Source: Jannaschia pohangensis
GTDB taxonomy: Bacteria; Pseudomonadota; Alphaproteobacteria; Rhodobacterales; Rhodobacteraceae
Length of the DNA stretch: 64,000 nucleotides
Direction: 5' to 3'
NCBI RefSeq assembly: GCF_900113875.1
Contig: NZ_FORA01000004.1
Span: 186,001-250,000 of the forward strand
In this document: positions 18,602 through 25,278 of the stretch, piece after piece
Layout of the letters: the number at the start of each line of letters is the position of its first letter
Position numbering within the stretch: position 1 is the first letter of the stretch
The notes under the pieces: model-generated
Database searches by the model: none
What the model saw: the letters and a program-made list of their open reading frames with translations, nothing else
Told to the model about the DNA's origin: nothing
Position numbers and translations under genes: made by a program

Positions 18602-19236
18602 TGCGTTGGATTGCTCTTGGCGCTGCTGCCGCTTTGCTGCTTGGCGTGGGCTTTGGGGCGGGGCGCTTGGTGGGGGGCGCGGGCGGGCTGGCCCAGGAGT
18701 TGCGCATCGCGGATCCGGTCCTGTTTGCGGACGACCGGATGATTGCAGGGCAGGGGATGCGGGCCTATGCGAACTACCGCGCCGCGCAGGCCCGGGGCGA
18801 GATCAGCGACGCCTGGACCCGAGGGGCCAGCGATTTCGAGACGGCCGAAGCCATGCCCGCAAGCGAGGCAATCGCGCTGATCGGCCAATATCCGGCCGCC
18901 GAGAATGCGCTTTACGCTCTGTTTCGATCACTGGAAGCCGCGTCCCGCGATGATCTGTCGACGGGTGCTGCGCGGCGGTCGCTTCTGTTTTCGGTCGAAT
19001 TGGCGGAGGGGGCGAAATACATGGCGCTCACCACCGGCGATGCCACCGCATTCTTCTTGGCCGAGCAGGCGGAGCGCTGCGTTCTCAATGCCTTTGGCGA
19101 CGGGACGCTGGACGAAGTGGCGCGGGTCTGCGTGCCCGATCTGGCGCGCGCGTTGGAGCCGATCCTGGGATTTCGTCCCGAGACGGGCGCCCGGGAGCGG
19201 GGCGAATGGGCGCCGCCCGGCACGCCCGGCGACTGA
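18598..19236 (+). CDS. Membrane-anchored protein of unknown function
   Basis: A 212-residue protein starting MMRWIALGAAAALLLGVGFG, an N-terminal signal anchor, followed by a soluble, mostly helical domain (FADDRMIAGQGMRAYANYRA, RSLLFSVELAEGAKYMALTT). It is likely periplasmic. The ATG at 18598 overlaps the stop of the preceding frame, which implies coupling. No catalytic motif seen. It is followed 12 nt later by the ATPase gene. Confidence 0.68.
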   Translation: MMRWIALGAAAALLLGVGFGAGRLVGGAGGLAQELRIADPVLFADDRMIAGQGMRAYANYRAAQARGEISDAWTRGASDFETAEAMPASEAIALIGQYPAAENALYALFRSLEAASRDDLSTGAARRSLLFSVELAEGAKYMALTTGDATAFFLAEQAERCVLNAFGDGTLDEVARVCVPDLARALEPILGFRPETGARERGEWAPPGTPGD

Positions 19237-19248
19237 AGGAGAGCCGCC

Positions 19249-20034
19249 ATGGCCCGACGCAAGACCGGAACGACGCTGCCTGCGCCCTATCTGCAACGGC
19301 TCGCGCTGCTGCCCGACCGGGTGCCGGATCCGCAAGTCTATCCGTTCAACCTGCCCTGGTTGCGCGACGGATCGTTCGAGCTGGAATTCACGACCCCCGT
19401 CACCATCATCGTGGGCGAGAACGGCACCGGCAAATCGACCCTGATCGAGGCCATTGCCGCGCTCAGCGGATATGACGAGGCGGGGGGTGGCAAGGGCTAC
19501 AACGCGGTCGATCACGAGGGCGCCCTTGACAAGAGCGGGGGCGGGCTGGCCGTTGCCCTGCGCGCGGGATGGTTGCCCAAGGTGACGGCCGGCTGGTTCT
19601 TCAAGGCCGAGACGTTCTTTTCCGTCGCCCGCTATCTCGACGACGTCGCCCTGACTTACGGTGGCACCCCGCCGGACTTCCTGTCCTGGAGCCATGGCGA
19701 AGGCTTCGTGCGCTTTTTCGAGGAACGGATGGGCAGACAGGGCATCTACTTCATGGACGAACCCGAGAGCGCGCTGTCACCCAAGCGGCAGCTGGAGCTG
19801 GTCCACCTGCTGCACCGCATACAGACGAGCGCGCGGGCGCAGGTCATCATGGCGACCCATTCGCCCATTCTGATGGCGGTCCCCGAGGCCCGCCTGCTCG
19901 AGGTGACGCGCCACGGCATCGTGCCAATCGCCTATCGCGACACCTCGCATTTCAAGCTCTATCAATCCTTTACCGCAGACCCCGAAGGTTTCATCGCCGA
20001 TGCCCTGCGCGACGCGGACGATGGAATTTCCTGA
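19249..20034 (+). CDS. AAA/ABC-like ATPase (COG3910-type)
   Basis: A 261-residue stand-alone ATPase. Walker A GENGTGKST lies near residues 56-64, a signature-like SHGEGF near 150, Walker B IYFMDEPESALSP near 168, and the switch motif ATHSPIL near 203. There are no transmembrane segments and no nuclease domain. Related single-domain ATPases are widespread, but their role is unknown. AAGGAGAG precedes the start. It ends the 17.2-20.0 kb plus-strand run. Confidence 0.85.
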   Translation: MARRKTGTTLPAPYLQRLALLPDRVPDPQVYPFNLPWLRDGSFELEFTTPVTIIVGENGTGKSTLIEAIAALSGYDEAGGGKGYNAVDHEGALDKSGGGLAVALRAGWLPKVTAGWFFKAETFFSVARYLDDVALTYGGTPPDFLSWSHGEGFVRFFEERMGRQGIYFMDEPESALSPKRQLELVHLLHRIQTSARAQVIMATHSPILMAVPEARLLEVTRHGIVPIAYRDTSHFKLYQSFTADPEGFIADALRDADDGIS

Positions 20035-20107
20035 CCCGAGCTACCAACGGGGCCTTTCGCGCAGCGGATTGGCTGGCTAGGAGTGGCATGACGGGTACGG
20101 AGGCGGA

Positions 20108-21124
20108 ATGGCACAAATTCTTCTGACCGGAGGTGCGGGATACATCGGCTCCCACACCTATGTCGCGCTCCGCGAGGCGGGGCACGAGGTCACGATCTTC
20201 GACAATTTCGCCAATTCCGATCCCGGCGTGATCGACCGGCTGGCCCGGCTCACGGGGAGCGAAGTCGACCTGGTGCAGGGCTCGGTGCTGGACCGCGCGG
20301 CCCTGGCGGGCGTCTTTGCCGCCAAGGCCTTCGACGGGGTCATCCACTTCGCGGCGCGCAAGGCCGTGGGCGAATCCGTGCGCGCGCCGCTCGACTATTT
20401 CGAGACGAATATCGGCGGCCTGCTGACCCTGACGCAGGCGATGAAGGCGGCGGGCGTCTGGCGGATCGTCTTCTCCTCGACCGCGACGGTCTACGGCGCC
20501 CCGGCGGTCTTCCCCATCCCCGAAACGGCGCCCCTGTCGCATACCTCGCCCTATGCCTTCACTAAGCTCACCTGCGAGCAGATCCTGGATCAGGCCGCCG
20601 TGGCCGACCCCTTCGTCGTGGGCATCCTGCGCTATTTCAACCCGGTGGGCGCACATCCCAGTGGCCTGATCGGAGAGGATCCGCGCGGCATCCCCGACAA
20701 CCTGATGCCCTACCTGGCCAAGGTGGCCCTTGGCGAATTGCCCGAGCTGTCGGTCTTTGGCGACGACTACGACACGCCCGACGGCACCTGCTGGCGCGAC
20801 TATATCCATGTGGCCGACCTGGCGCGGGCCCATGTCCTGTCGATGGATGCCCTTTTGGGCGACCGGGGGCACAACCTCAACATCGGGACGGGCAATCCGG
20901 TCTCGGTCCTGGAAATGCACGCGGCCTACGAGGCGGCGGTCGGGCGCCCCTTGGCCTGCCGCATGGCCGAGCGGCGGGCGGGCGACGTGCCGCGCCTCTA
21001 TGCCGACCCGACCCGTGCGCGCGAGGAACTGGGGTTCGAGGCCGAACACGACCTGTCGGAAATGTGCGAGTCGAGCTGGAACTGGGTTCAGGCCCAGGCC
21101 CGCGGCTGGCGCTTCAATTCGTGA
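20108..21124 (+). CDS. galE: UDP-glucose 4-epimerase
   Basis: A 338-residue short-chain dehydrogenase fold enzyme that interconverts UDP-glucose and UDP-galactose for surface polysaccharides. NAD-binding TGGAGYIGSH starts at residue 7. The catalytic Ser-Tyr-Lys set is present (FSSTATVYG; YAFTK). The late RAGDVPRLYADPTRAREELG block is typical of GalE. It appears monocistronic. The gap to ccmG holds a tandem-hairpin element. Confidence 0.93.
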   Translation: MAQILLTGGAGYIGSHTYVALREAGHEVTIFDNFANSDPGVIDRLARLTGSEVDLVQGSVLDRAALAGVFAAKAFDGVIHFAARKAVGESVRAPLDYFETNIGGLLTLTQAMKAAGVWRIVFSSTATVYGAPAVFPIPETAPLSHTSPYAFTKLTCEQILDQAAVADPFVVGILRYFNPVGAHPSGLIGEDPRGIPDNLMPYLAKVALGELPELSVFGDDYDTPDGTCWRDYIHVADLARAHVLSMDALLGDRGHNLNIGTGNPVSVLEMHAAYEAAVGRPLACRMAERRAGDVPRLYADPTRAREELGFEAEHDLSEMCESSWNWVQAQARGWRFNS

Positions 21125-21134
21125 GGGGGCAAAA

Positions 21135-21179
21135 GTCTTCGGGGAAGACGTTTGGAAGACTGTTCAACGAATCGTCTTC
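21135..21179 (-). terminator. Tandem-hairpin terminator after the ccm genes
   Basis: Read on the minus strand: GAAGAC (21179-21174) pairs with GTCTTC (21160-21155); then GTCTTC (21149-21144) pairs with GAAGAC (21140-21135) across a CCC triloop, followed by TTTT and GCCCCC. Its orientation fits termination of the ccmG transcript. The same design occurs at 42529-42580. Confidence 0.65.
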
Positions 21180-21199
21180 GTCCCGCCTGAACCGAGGCT

Positions 21200-21724
21200 T
21201 CAGTCGCCCCGGGCCGCCGCAATCGCGGGAAGGATGGTGTCTTCCATCACCGAAACGGTGATCGGTCCCGCATAGCGCATCGTCACGTTGCCCGACCCGT
21301 CAAGGATGAACGTCTCGGGGAACCCGGTCACGCCCCAGTCGACGGCCACGCGCCCCGGGTCCGCACCGATGGCGGCATAGGGATCGCCAAGCTCGGCCAG
21401 AAAGGCCAACGCATCCTCGGGCTTGTCGCGGTGGTTCACGCCGTAGACCGGGACCGTCTCGGCCAGCGTCTCGATCTGCGGATGCTCCACCCGGCAGGGG
21501 ACGCACCAGCTGGCCCAGAAGTTGACCAGCTTGACCTCACCGTCGTCCAGCATTTCGCGCGTCAGCACCGGCTTGCCGGTCAATTCGCCGACCGCCAGCT
21601 CCGGCGCGGGACGCCCGACCAGGGCCGAGCGGATCTCGTCCGGGTTGTCGCGAAACAGCCCGCTCAGGAACACTCCGGCCAGAAGGGCGAAGATCCCGAC
21701 CGGCAGCAGGGCCAGCCACCTCAT
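21200..21724 (-). CDS. ccmG: Cytochrome c maturation thioredoxin CcmG/DsbE
   Basis: A 174-residue, membrane-anchored periplasmic thioredoxin-like protein that reduces apocytochrome c heme-site cysteines. It has an N-terminal anchor (about 5-25) and the active site WASWCVPCRVEHP. The start overlaps the ccmD stop (ATGA). Last gene of the ccm run. Confidence 0.93.
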   Translation of the reverse strand: MRWLALLPVGIFALLAGVFLSGLFRDNPDEIRSALVGRPAPELAVGELTGKPVLTREMLDDGEVKLVNFWASWCVPCRVEHPQIETLAETVPVYGVNHRDKPEDALAFLAELGDPYAAIGADPGRVAVDWGVTGFPETFILDGSGNVTMRYAGPITVSVMEDTILPAIAAARGD

Positions 21725-21858
21725 TCGCCCCGCTCCTCAAGCGCTTTGCGGGCGCGCCGCGCGGCCCAGACCGATTGCCCGATCAGCCCCGCGATCAGCA
21801 GGATCGTGAGCCCGTAGCTCAGCAGGATGTCGGCGGCATATTTCCCCAGATCGACCAT
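21721..21858 (-). CDS. ccmD: Heme exporter protein CcmD
   Basis: A 45-residue single-helix membrane protein (MVDLGKYAADILLSYGL, then a basic tail RRARKALEERGE). CcmD links CcmC and CcmE in heme delivery. It lies between ccmC (9-nt gap) and ccmG (4-nt overlap), which confirms the identification. Confidence 0.88.
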   Translation of the reverse strand: MVDLGKYAADILLSYGLTILLIAGLIGQSVWAARRARKALEERGE

Positions 21859-21867
21859 GCGTCCCCC

Positions 21868-22596
21868 TCAGGCCGTGCGCGCCTTGACCGCCAGCGCATG
21901 CAGGCGGCGGCGTCGGATTTCCGTGCGCGTCCGCACCAGAACCAGCGCGAGGAACAGCGCCACGAACCCCGCCAGCGCGATCACCAGCGGGATCCAGAAC
22001 ACGTCCGATATGTTTTCTTCGGCATCCAGCGACAGGGACGCGCCCTGATGCAACCCCTGCGCCCAGAACTGCGCCGCATAGCGCGACAGCACCGCAAAGA
22101 CCGACCCGACGAGGCAGAGGATCGAGGTGAGGTCAGCGGCGCTGTCCGGGTTCTCGATCGACTCCCAAAGCGCGATATAGCCCAGATAGAACAACCCCAG
22201 GATCAGGAACGACATCAGGCGCGGGTCGGGCGCCCAATAGGTGCCCCACATCGGCTTGCCCCAGATCGCCCCGGTCAGAAGGGCCACCACGGTCATCACC
22301 AGCCCGATGGGGGCTGCGGCGCGGGCGGCCAGCGCACTGACGTGATGCCGCCGTATCAGCCAGATCAGCGAGGTGACCAGCATCATGAACCAGGCATTGA
22401 TGGCGATGAAGGCCGAGGGCACGTGGATATAGATGATCTTGACCGAGGTCCCCATGCGGAAATCCTCGGGCGTGAAGAAGAACCCCCAGACCAGTCCGGT
22501 GGTGCACAGCACGGCGGCCGCGACCCAGACCCACGGCAGCGCCGCGCCGGACAGCGCCATGAAGCGGCGGGGGTTGGCATATTCCCAAAGCGACAT
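21868..22596 (-). CDS. ccmC: Heme exporter protein CcmC, variant WWD motif
   Basis: A 242-residue protein with six membrane segments that attaches heme to CcmE. The His-bearing loops IHVPSA and QGLHQGASLS are present. The periplasmic tryptophan-rich loop reads GTYWAPDPRLMSF; in the usual motif the residue at position 123 is Trp, here Pro. The rest fits the family. The 82-nt gap upstream separates it from the ABM-domain gene. Confidence 0.92.
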   Translation of the reverse strand: MSLWEYANPRRFMALSGAALPWVWVAAAVLCTTGLVWGFFFTPEDFRMGTSVKIIYIHVPSAFIAINAWFMMLVTSLIWLIRRHHVSALAARAAAPIGLVMTVVALLTGAIWGKPMWGTYWAPDPRLMSFLILGLFYLGYIALWESIENPDSAADLTSILCLVGSVFAVLSRYAAQFWAQGLHQGASLSLDAEENISDVFWIPLVIALAGFVALFLALVLVRTRTEIRRRRLHALAVKARTA

Positions 22597-22678
22597 GGGC
22601 GCTTCCTATGTCCGCTGCGCCCCATCGGCAAGAGACGCCGCGTCGCAGGGCCCTCACATCGGCGTGGGCGGGCCTGCG

Positions 22679-22996
22679 TCAGGCCACGAAGGGCAGGTAG
22701 GGCAGCCTTTCGCGAAAGGCTGCGCGCGCCACAAGGTCGTCGACCGCGCCGAGGAAATGGTCCGACGCATTGTGCGCGGCCCAGGCAGCGGCATCTTCGT
22801 AGATTTCATAGACGATGAAGGACAGCGGATCATCGGGCGACCGATAGGGCATGAAGGCCTTCATGCCCGGTTCGGCATTCGACGGCGCGGCCAGGTCCTG
22901 CAGGATGGCGGCGATGGCATCGCCCTCACCCTCTTTCGCGGTGATCCGGACCAGGACGACCAGCCCGGTGTTGAGGGTCGGGAAAAGCGGTGTCAT
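22679..22996 (-). CDS. ABM-domain (putative quinol monooxygenase-like) protein
   Basis: A 105-residue protein with one antibiotic-biosynthesis-monooxygenase (dimeric alpha/beta barrel) domain: LVVLVRITAKEGEGDAIAAI at the start and FIVYEIYEDAAAWAAHNAS in the middle. Members include small quinol oxygenases and heme-degrading enzymes. Its place between ccmB and ccmC in the same direction is unusual. A heme-related role is tempting but unproven, since nearby residues do not identify the subgroup. The start at 22996 follows AGGAGG. Confidence 0.82.
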   Translation of the reverse strand: MTPLFPTLNTGLVVLVRITAKEGEGDAIAAILQDLAAPSNAEPGMKAFMPYRSPDDPLSFIVYEIYEDAAAWAAHNASDHFLGAVDDLVARAAFRERLPYLPFVA

Positions 22997-23059
22997 GGCG
23001 GGCCTCCTGCGGCGAGATGTTCGCACTATGTTCCAAAATTGCCGACGCGGCAAGCCGCC

Positions 23060-23716
23060 TCAGCGCAGGTTCACCCGCAAGGCGGCGGCGGTCGCGAAGG
23101 GCAGGATGGCGATACAGCCGAGCGTGATCCCGGCCAGCAGCGCCAGTGGCGTCGCCACCGACAACCCTTCGCCGCCACGCCGCACCACCTCGGCCCCGAA
23201 GACCAGCGTCGGGATATAAAGCGGCAGGACAAGCAGCGACAGCAGCAGCGATCCGCGTTTCAGGCCGACCGTCAGCGCCGCGCCGAAGGTGCCGATCCAC
23301 GACAGGGCAGGCGTTCCCAATGCCAGCGAGATCACCAGCCAGGGCATCGCGGCGGTCGGCAGGAACAGAAGCAGGCTCAACCCCGGCGCGATCAGCGTCA
23401 GGGGCAGGCCCGTGGTCAGCCAATGGACCAGCGCCTTGGCCGCCGCGACCCCCTCCAGCGGCAAGGGCGCGGTCGCGATCAGGTCGAGCGATCCGTCCTC
23501 CTGATCCAGCGCAAAGAGCCGGTCCAGCGACAACAGACACGCAAGCAGCGCCCCAAGCCACAGAACCCCCGCCGCCGTCGGCGCCAGCAGGGTCGGGCGC
23601 GGGCCGACGGCCAGCGGCACCAGCGTGGCCAGGATCAGGAAGAACACCAGCCCCAGGCCAAAGCCGCCCCCGGCCCGGAACGCCAGCCGCAGGTCGCGGG
23701 CGATCAACGCGATCAT
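23060..23716 (-). CDS. ccmB: Heme exporter protein CcmB
   Basis: A 218-residue permease with six predicted membrane helices, partner of CcmA in the ABC complex that releases holo-CcmE from CcmC. The family block [12 protein letters not shown] lies near residue 69. It overlaps ccmA by 4 nt. Confidence 0.93.
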   Translation of the reverse strand: MIALIARDLRLAFRAGGGFGLGLVFFLILATLVPLAVGPRPTLLAPTAAGVLWLGALLACLLSLDRLFALDQEDGSLDLIATAPLPLEGVAAAKALVHWLTTGLPLTLIAPGLSLLLFLPTAAMPWLVISLALGTPALSWIGTFGAALTVGLKRGSLLLSLLVLPLYIPTLVFGAEVVRRGGEGLSVATPLALLAGITLGCIAILPFATAAALRVNLR

Positions 23717-24339
23717 TCCACGGCCTCGGCAAAGGGGTCGCCCGAAGGTTCCGTACGGGCACGCGCGGCGAAGGCGGTGATGTCGAGGTCGGAGGCCGTG
23801 GCGAGGCCCAGGTCGATGTGGGTGGCCAGAACCGCGCTGCCGCCCTGCGCCAGGTGCGCCTCGATTGCGGCGGCGAAGCGGGCGACGTTGTCGCGGTCGA
23901 GCGAGACCGTCGGCTCGTCCAGCAACCAGATGGGCCGCCCGGTCAGCATCAGCCGCGCCAGCCCCGCGCGACGCTTCTGGCCCGCCGACAGGTCCGCCGC
24001 CCGCCGCGCCAGCAGGTCGGACAGGTCAAAGGCCGCGACGGCGGGGGCGATGTCGTCGGTGGCAAAGACCGACGCCCAGAAGGTCAGGTTTTCTGCCACG
24101 GTCAGCTGCGCCTTCAACCCGTCGGCATGGGCGGCATAGGCCAGCGCCTCGGGCGGGGCGGACAGGCTGCCCGACACCGGCGGGGTCAGCCCGGCCAGCG
24201 TGCGCAGCAGCGTCGTCTTGCCCGACCCGTTCGGCCCGCGCAGCACCAGCGCCCGCCCCGGGGCCAGGGCAAAACTCACCCCCCGAAGCACGGTCGCCTC
24301 GCCGCGACGGCAGGCCAGATCGGTGACGGTCAATTCCAT
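23713..24339 (-). CDS. ccmA: Heme exporter ATP-binding protein CcmA
   Basis: A 208-residue ABC ATPase. Walker [10 protein letters not shown] (about 35-43), signature [14 protein letters not shown] and Walker [13 protein letters not shown]. It opens the ccm run (A-B-ABM-C-D-G). ccmE, ccmF and ccmH are not in the window. Confidence 0.93.
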   Translation of the reverse strand: MELTVTDLACRRGEATVLRGVSFALAPGRALVLRGPNGSGKTTLLRTLAGLTPPVSGSLSAPPEALAYAAHADGLKAQLTVAENLTFWASVFATDDIAPAVAAFDLSDLLARRAADLSAGQKRRAGLARLMLTGRPIWLLDEPTVSLDRDNVARFAAAIEAHLAQGGSAVLATHIDLGLATASDLDITAFAARARTEPSGDPFAEAVE

Positions 24340-24393
24340 GGCCGCCGGTCTAGCGGGGTCGGGGGCCGAAGGGGAGAGCCGATTTCCCGCGCC

Positions 24394-25077
24394 TTACAGC
24401 CAGTCGAAGGTCCGCTCCAGCATTCCCGCCACGTCGCGGGTGACGGGCGCGCCATGGGCCATCACCAGCCTTTCCGCTTTCCAGCCCTCGATCCGCCGCA
24501 ACGCGGCGCGTGCGGCGTCGCGGTCGGTCTGGGCCAGGCGGAATTTTCGCGGCACGGCAGGGACCGCGCCTTCCATCCGGTCGAGCCGCGCCACGACACC
24601 GCGCCATCCCGGATGTGTTCCAGGCGGGAAATGCTGGATCAGGTCGGTGAAAAGCACCGTCCGGCTGGCCCGGTGGAACAGGACGACCTCGGTCGTGATG
24701 CGGTTGCCCCCGAAGACGGCCTGATCGATTTGCCCGGCCCAGGCGTCCGGGGCCACATCGCCCAGATCGGCGGCAAAGGCGATGTCCCGGCGCTTGCCAC
24801 GCAGGCGCGGGGCAGGGTGGACGCGCGCATTGGGGAAGGCCCGAGTCCATTCCGTCAACGCCAGGTGATGCAGATGATTGGGTGCGATGATGTGCGCCAC
24901 CGTCCCCAGCTCCGCCACCCGGACCCGCAACGCATCGGTCAAAGTCACCGGCGACCACACGACAAGATCGCCACCCGACAGCCGCATCACCGCCATCCGC
25001 GTGGGATAGCGAAACCCCAGAACGGCGACCTCGCCCCCGTCGCCAAGCCAGATGTCGGGGCCGAACTCGGTCAGCAT
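24394..25077 (-). CDS. DUF4336 domain protein
   Basis: A 227-residue protein starting MLTEFGPDIWLGDGG. It resembles metallo-beta-lactamase-fold DUF4336 proteins: APNHLHHLALTEW near residue 65 and TDLIQHFPP near 145 supply possible metal-binding His/Asp residues. Function unknown. It is divergent from acnA; the 201-nt gap between them carries repeated CCCTTG/CAAGGG words. Confidence 0.82.
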   Translation of the reverse strand: MLTEFGPDIWLGDGGEVAVLGFRYPTRMAVMRLSGGDLVVWSPVTLTDALRVRVAELGTVAHIIAPNHLHHLALTEWTRAFPNARVHPAPRLRGKRRDIAFAADLGDVAPDAWAGQIDQAVFGGNRITTEVVLFHRASRTVLFTDLIQHFPPGTHPGWRGVVARLDRMEGAVPAVPRKFRLAQTDRDAARAALRRIEGWKAERLVMAHGAPVTRDVAGMLERTFDWL

Positions 25078-25152
25078 ATCCTGTCCCTTCGTGCTTTTTG
25101 CCGCCCCAACCCGTCCGCGACAACGGGCCACGCCCCGGCCAGGTTGCCCAAT

Positions 25153-25217
25153 CCCTTGCGTCAAATTCAAGGGATATGGCGCCGAAAACCGCGCGGCATA
25201 CCACGGTATACCCTTGA
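25153..25217. repeat. CCCTTG/CAAGGG repeats in the acnA leader
   Basis: CCCTTG occurs at 25153-25158 and 25211-25216, and CAAGGG at 25168-25173. The middle word can pair with either flank, so two mutually exclusive hairpins or a multi-site operator are possible. The longest arms are TCAAGGG (25167-25173) and CCCTTGA (25211-25217). Confidence 0.5.
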
Positions 25218-25278
25218 TCCCGGGGCGCGCTTCGGGCATGACGCGGGCAATTCCCTGCCACATGCCCGGAGGCCTTCC

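Noticed and set aside
23146-25278. Upstream in-frame extension of acnA through the ccm region
   Set aside because: The extension reads antisense to ccmA, ccmB and DUF4336; the ATG at 25279 has a clear ribosome site and gives the normal AcnA start.
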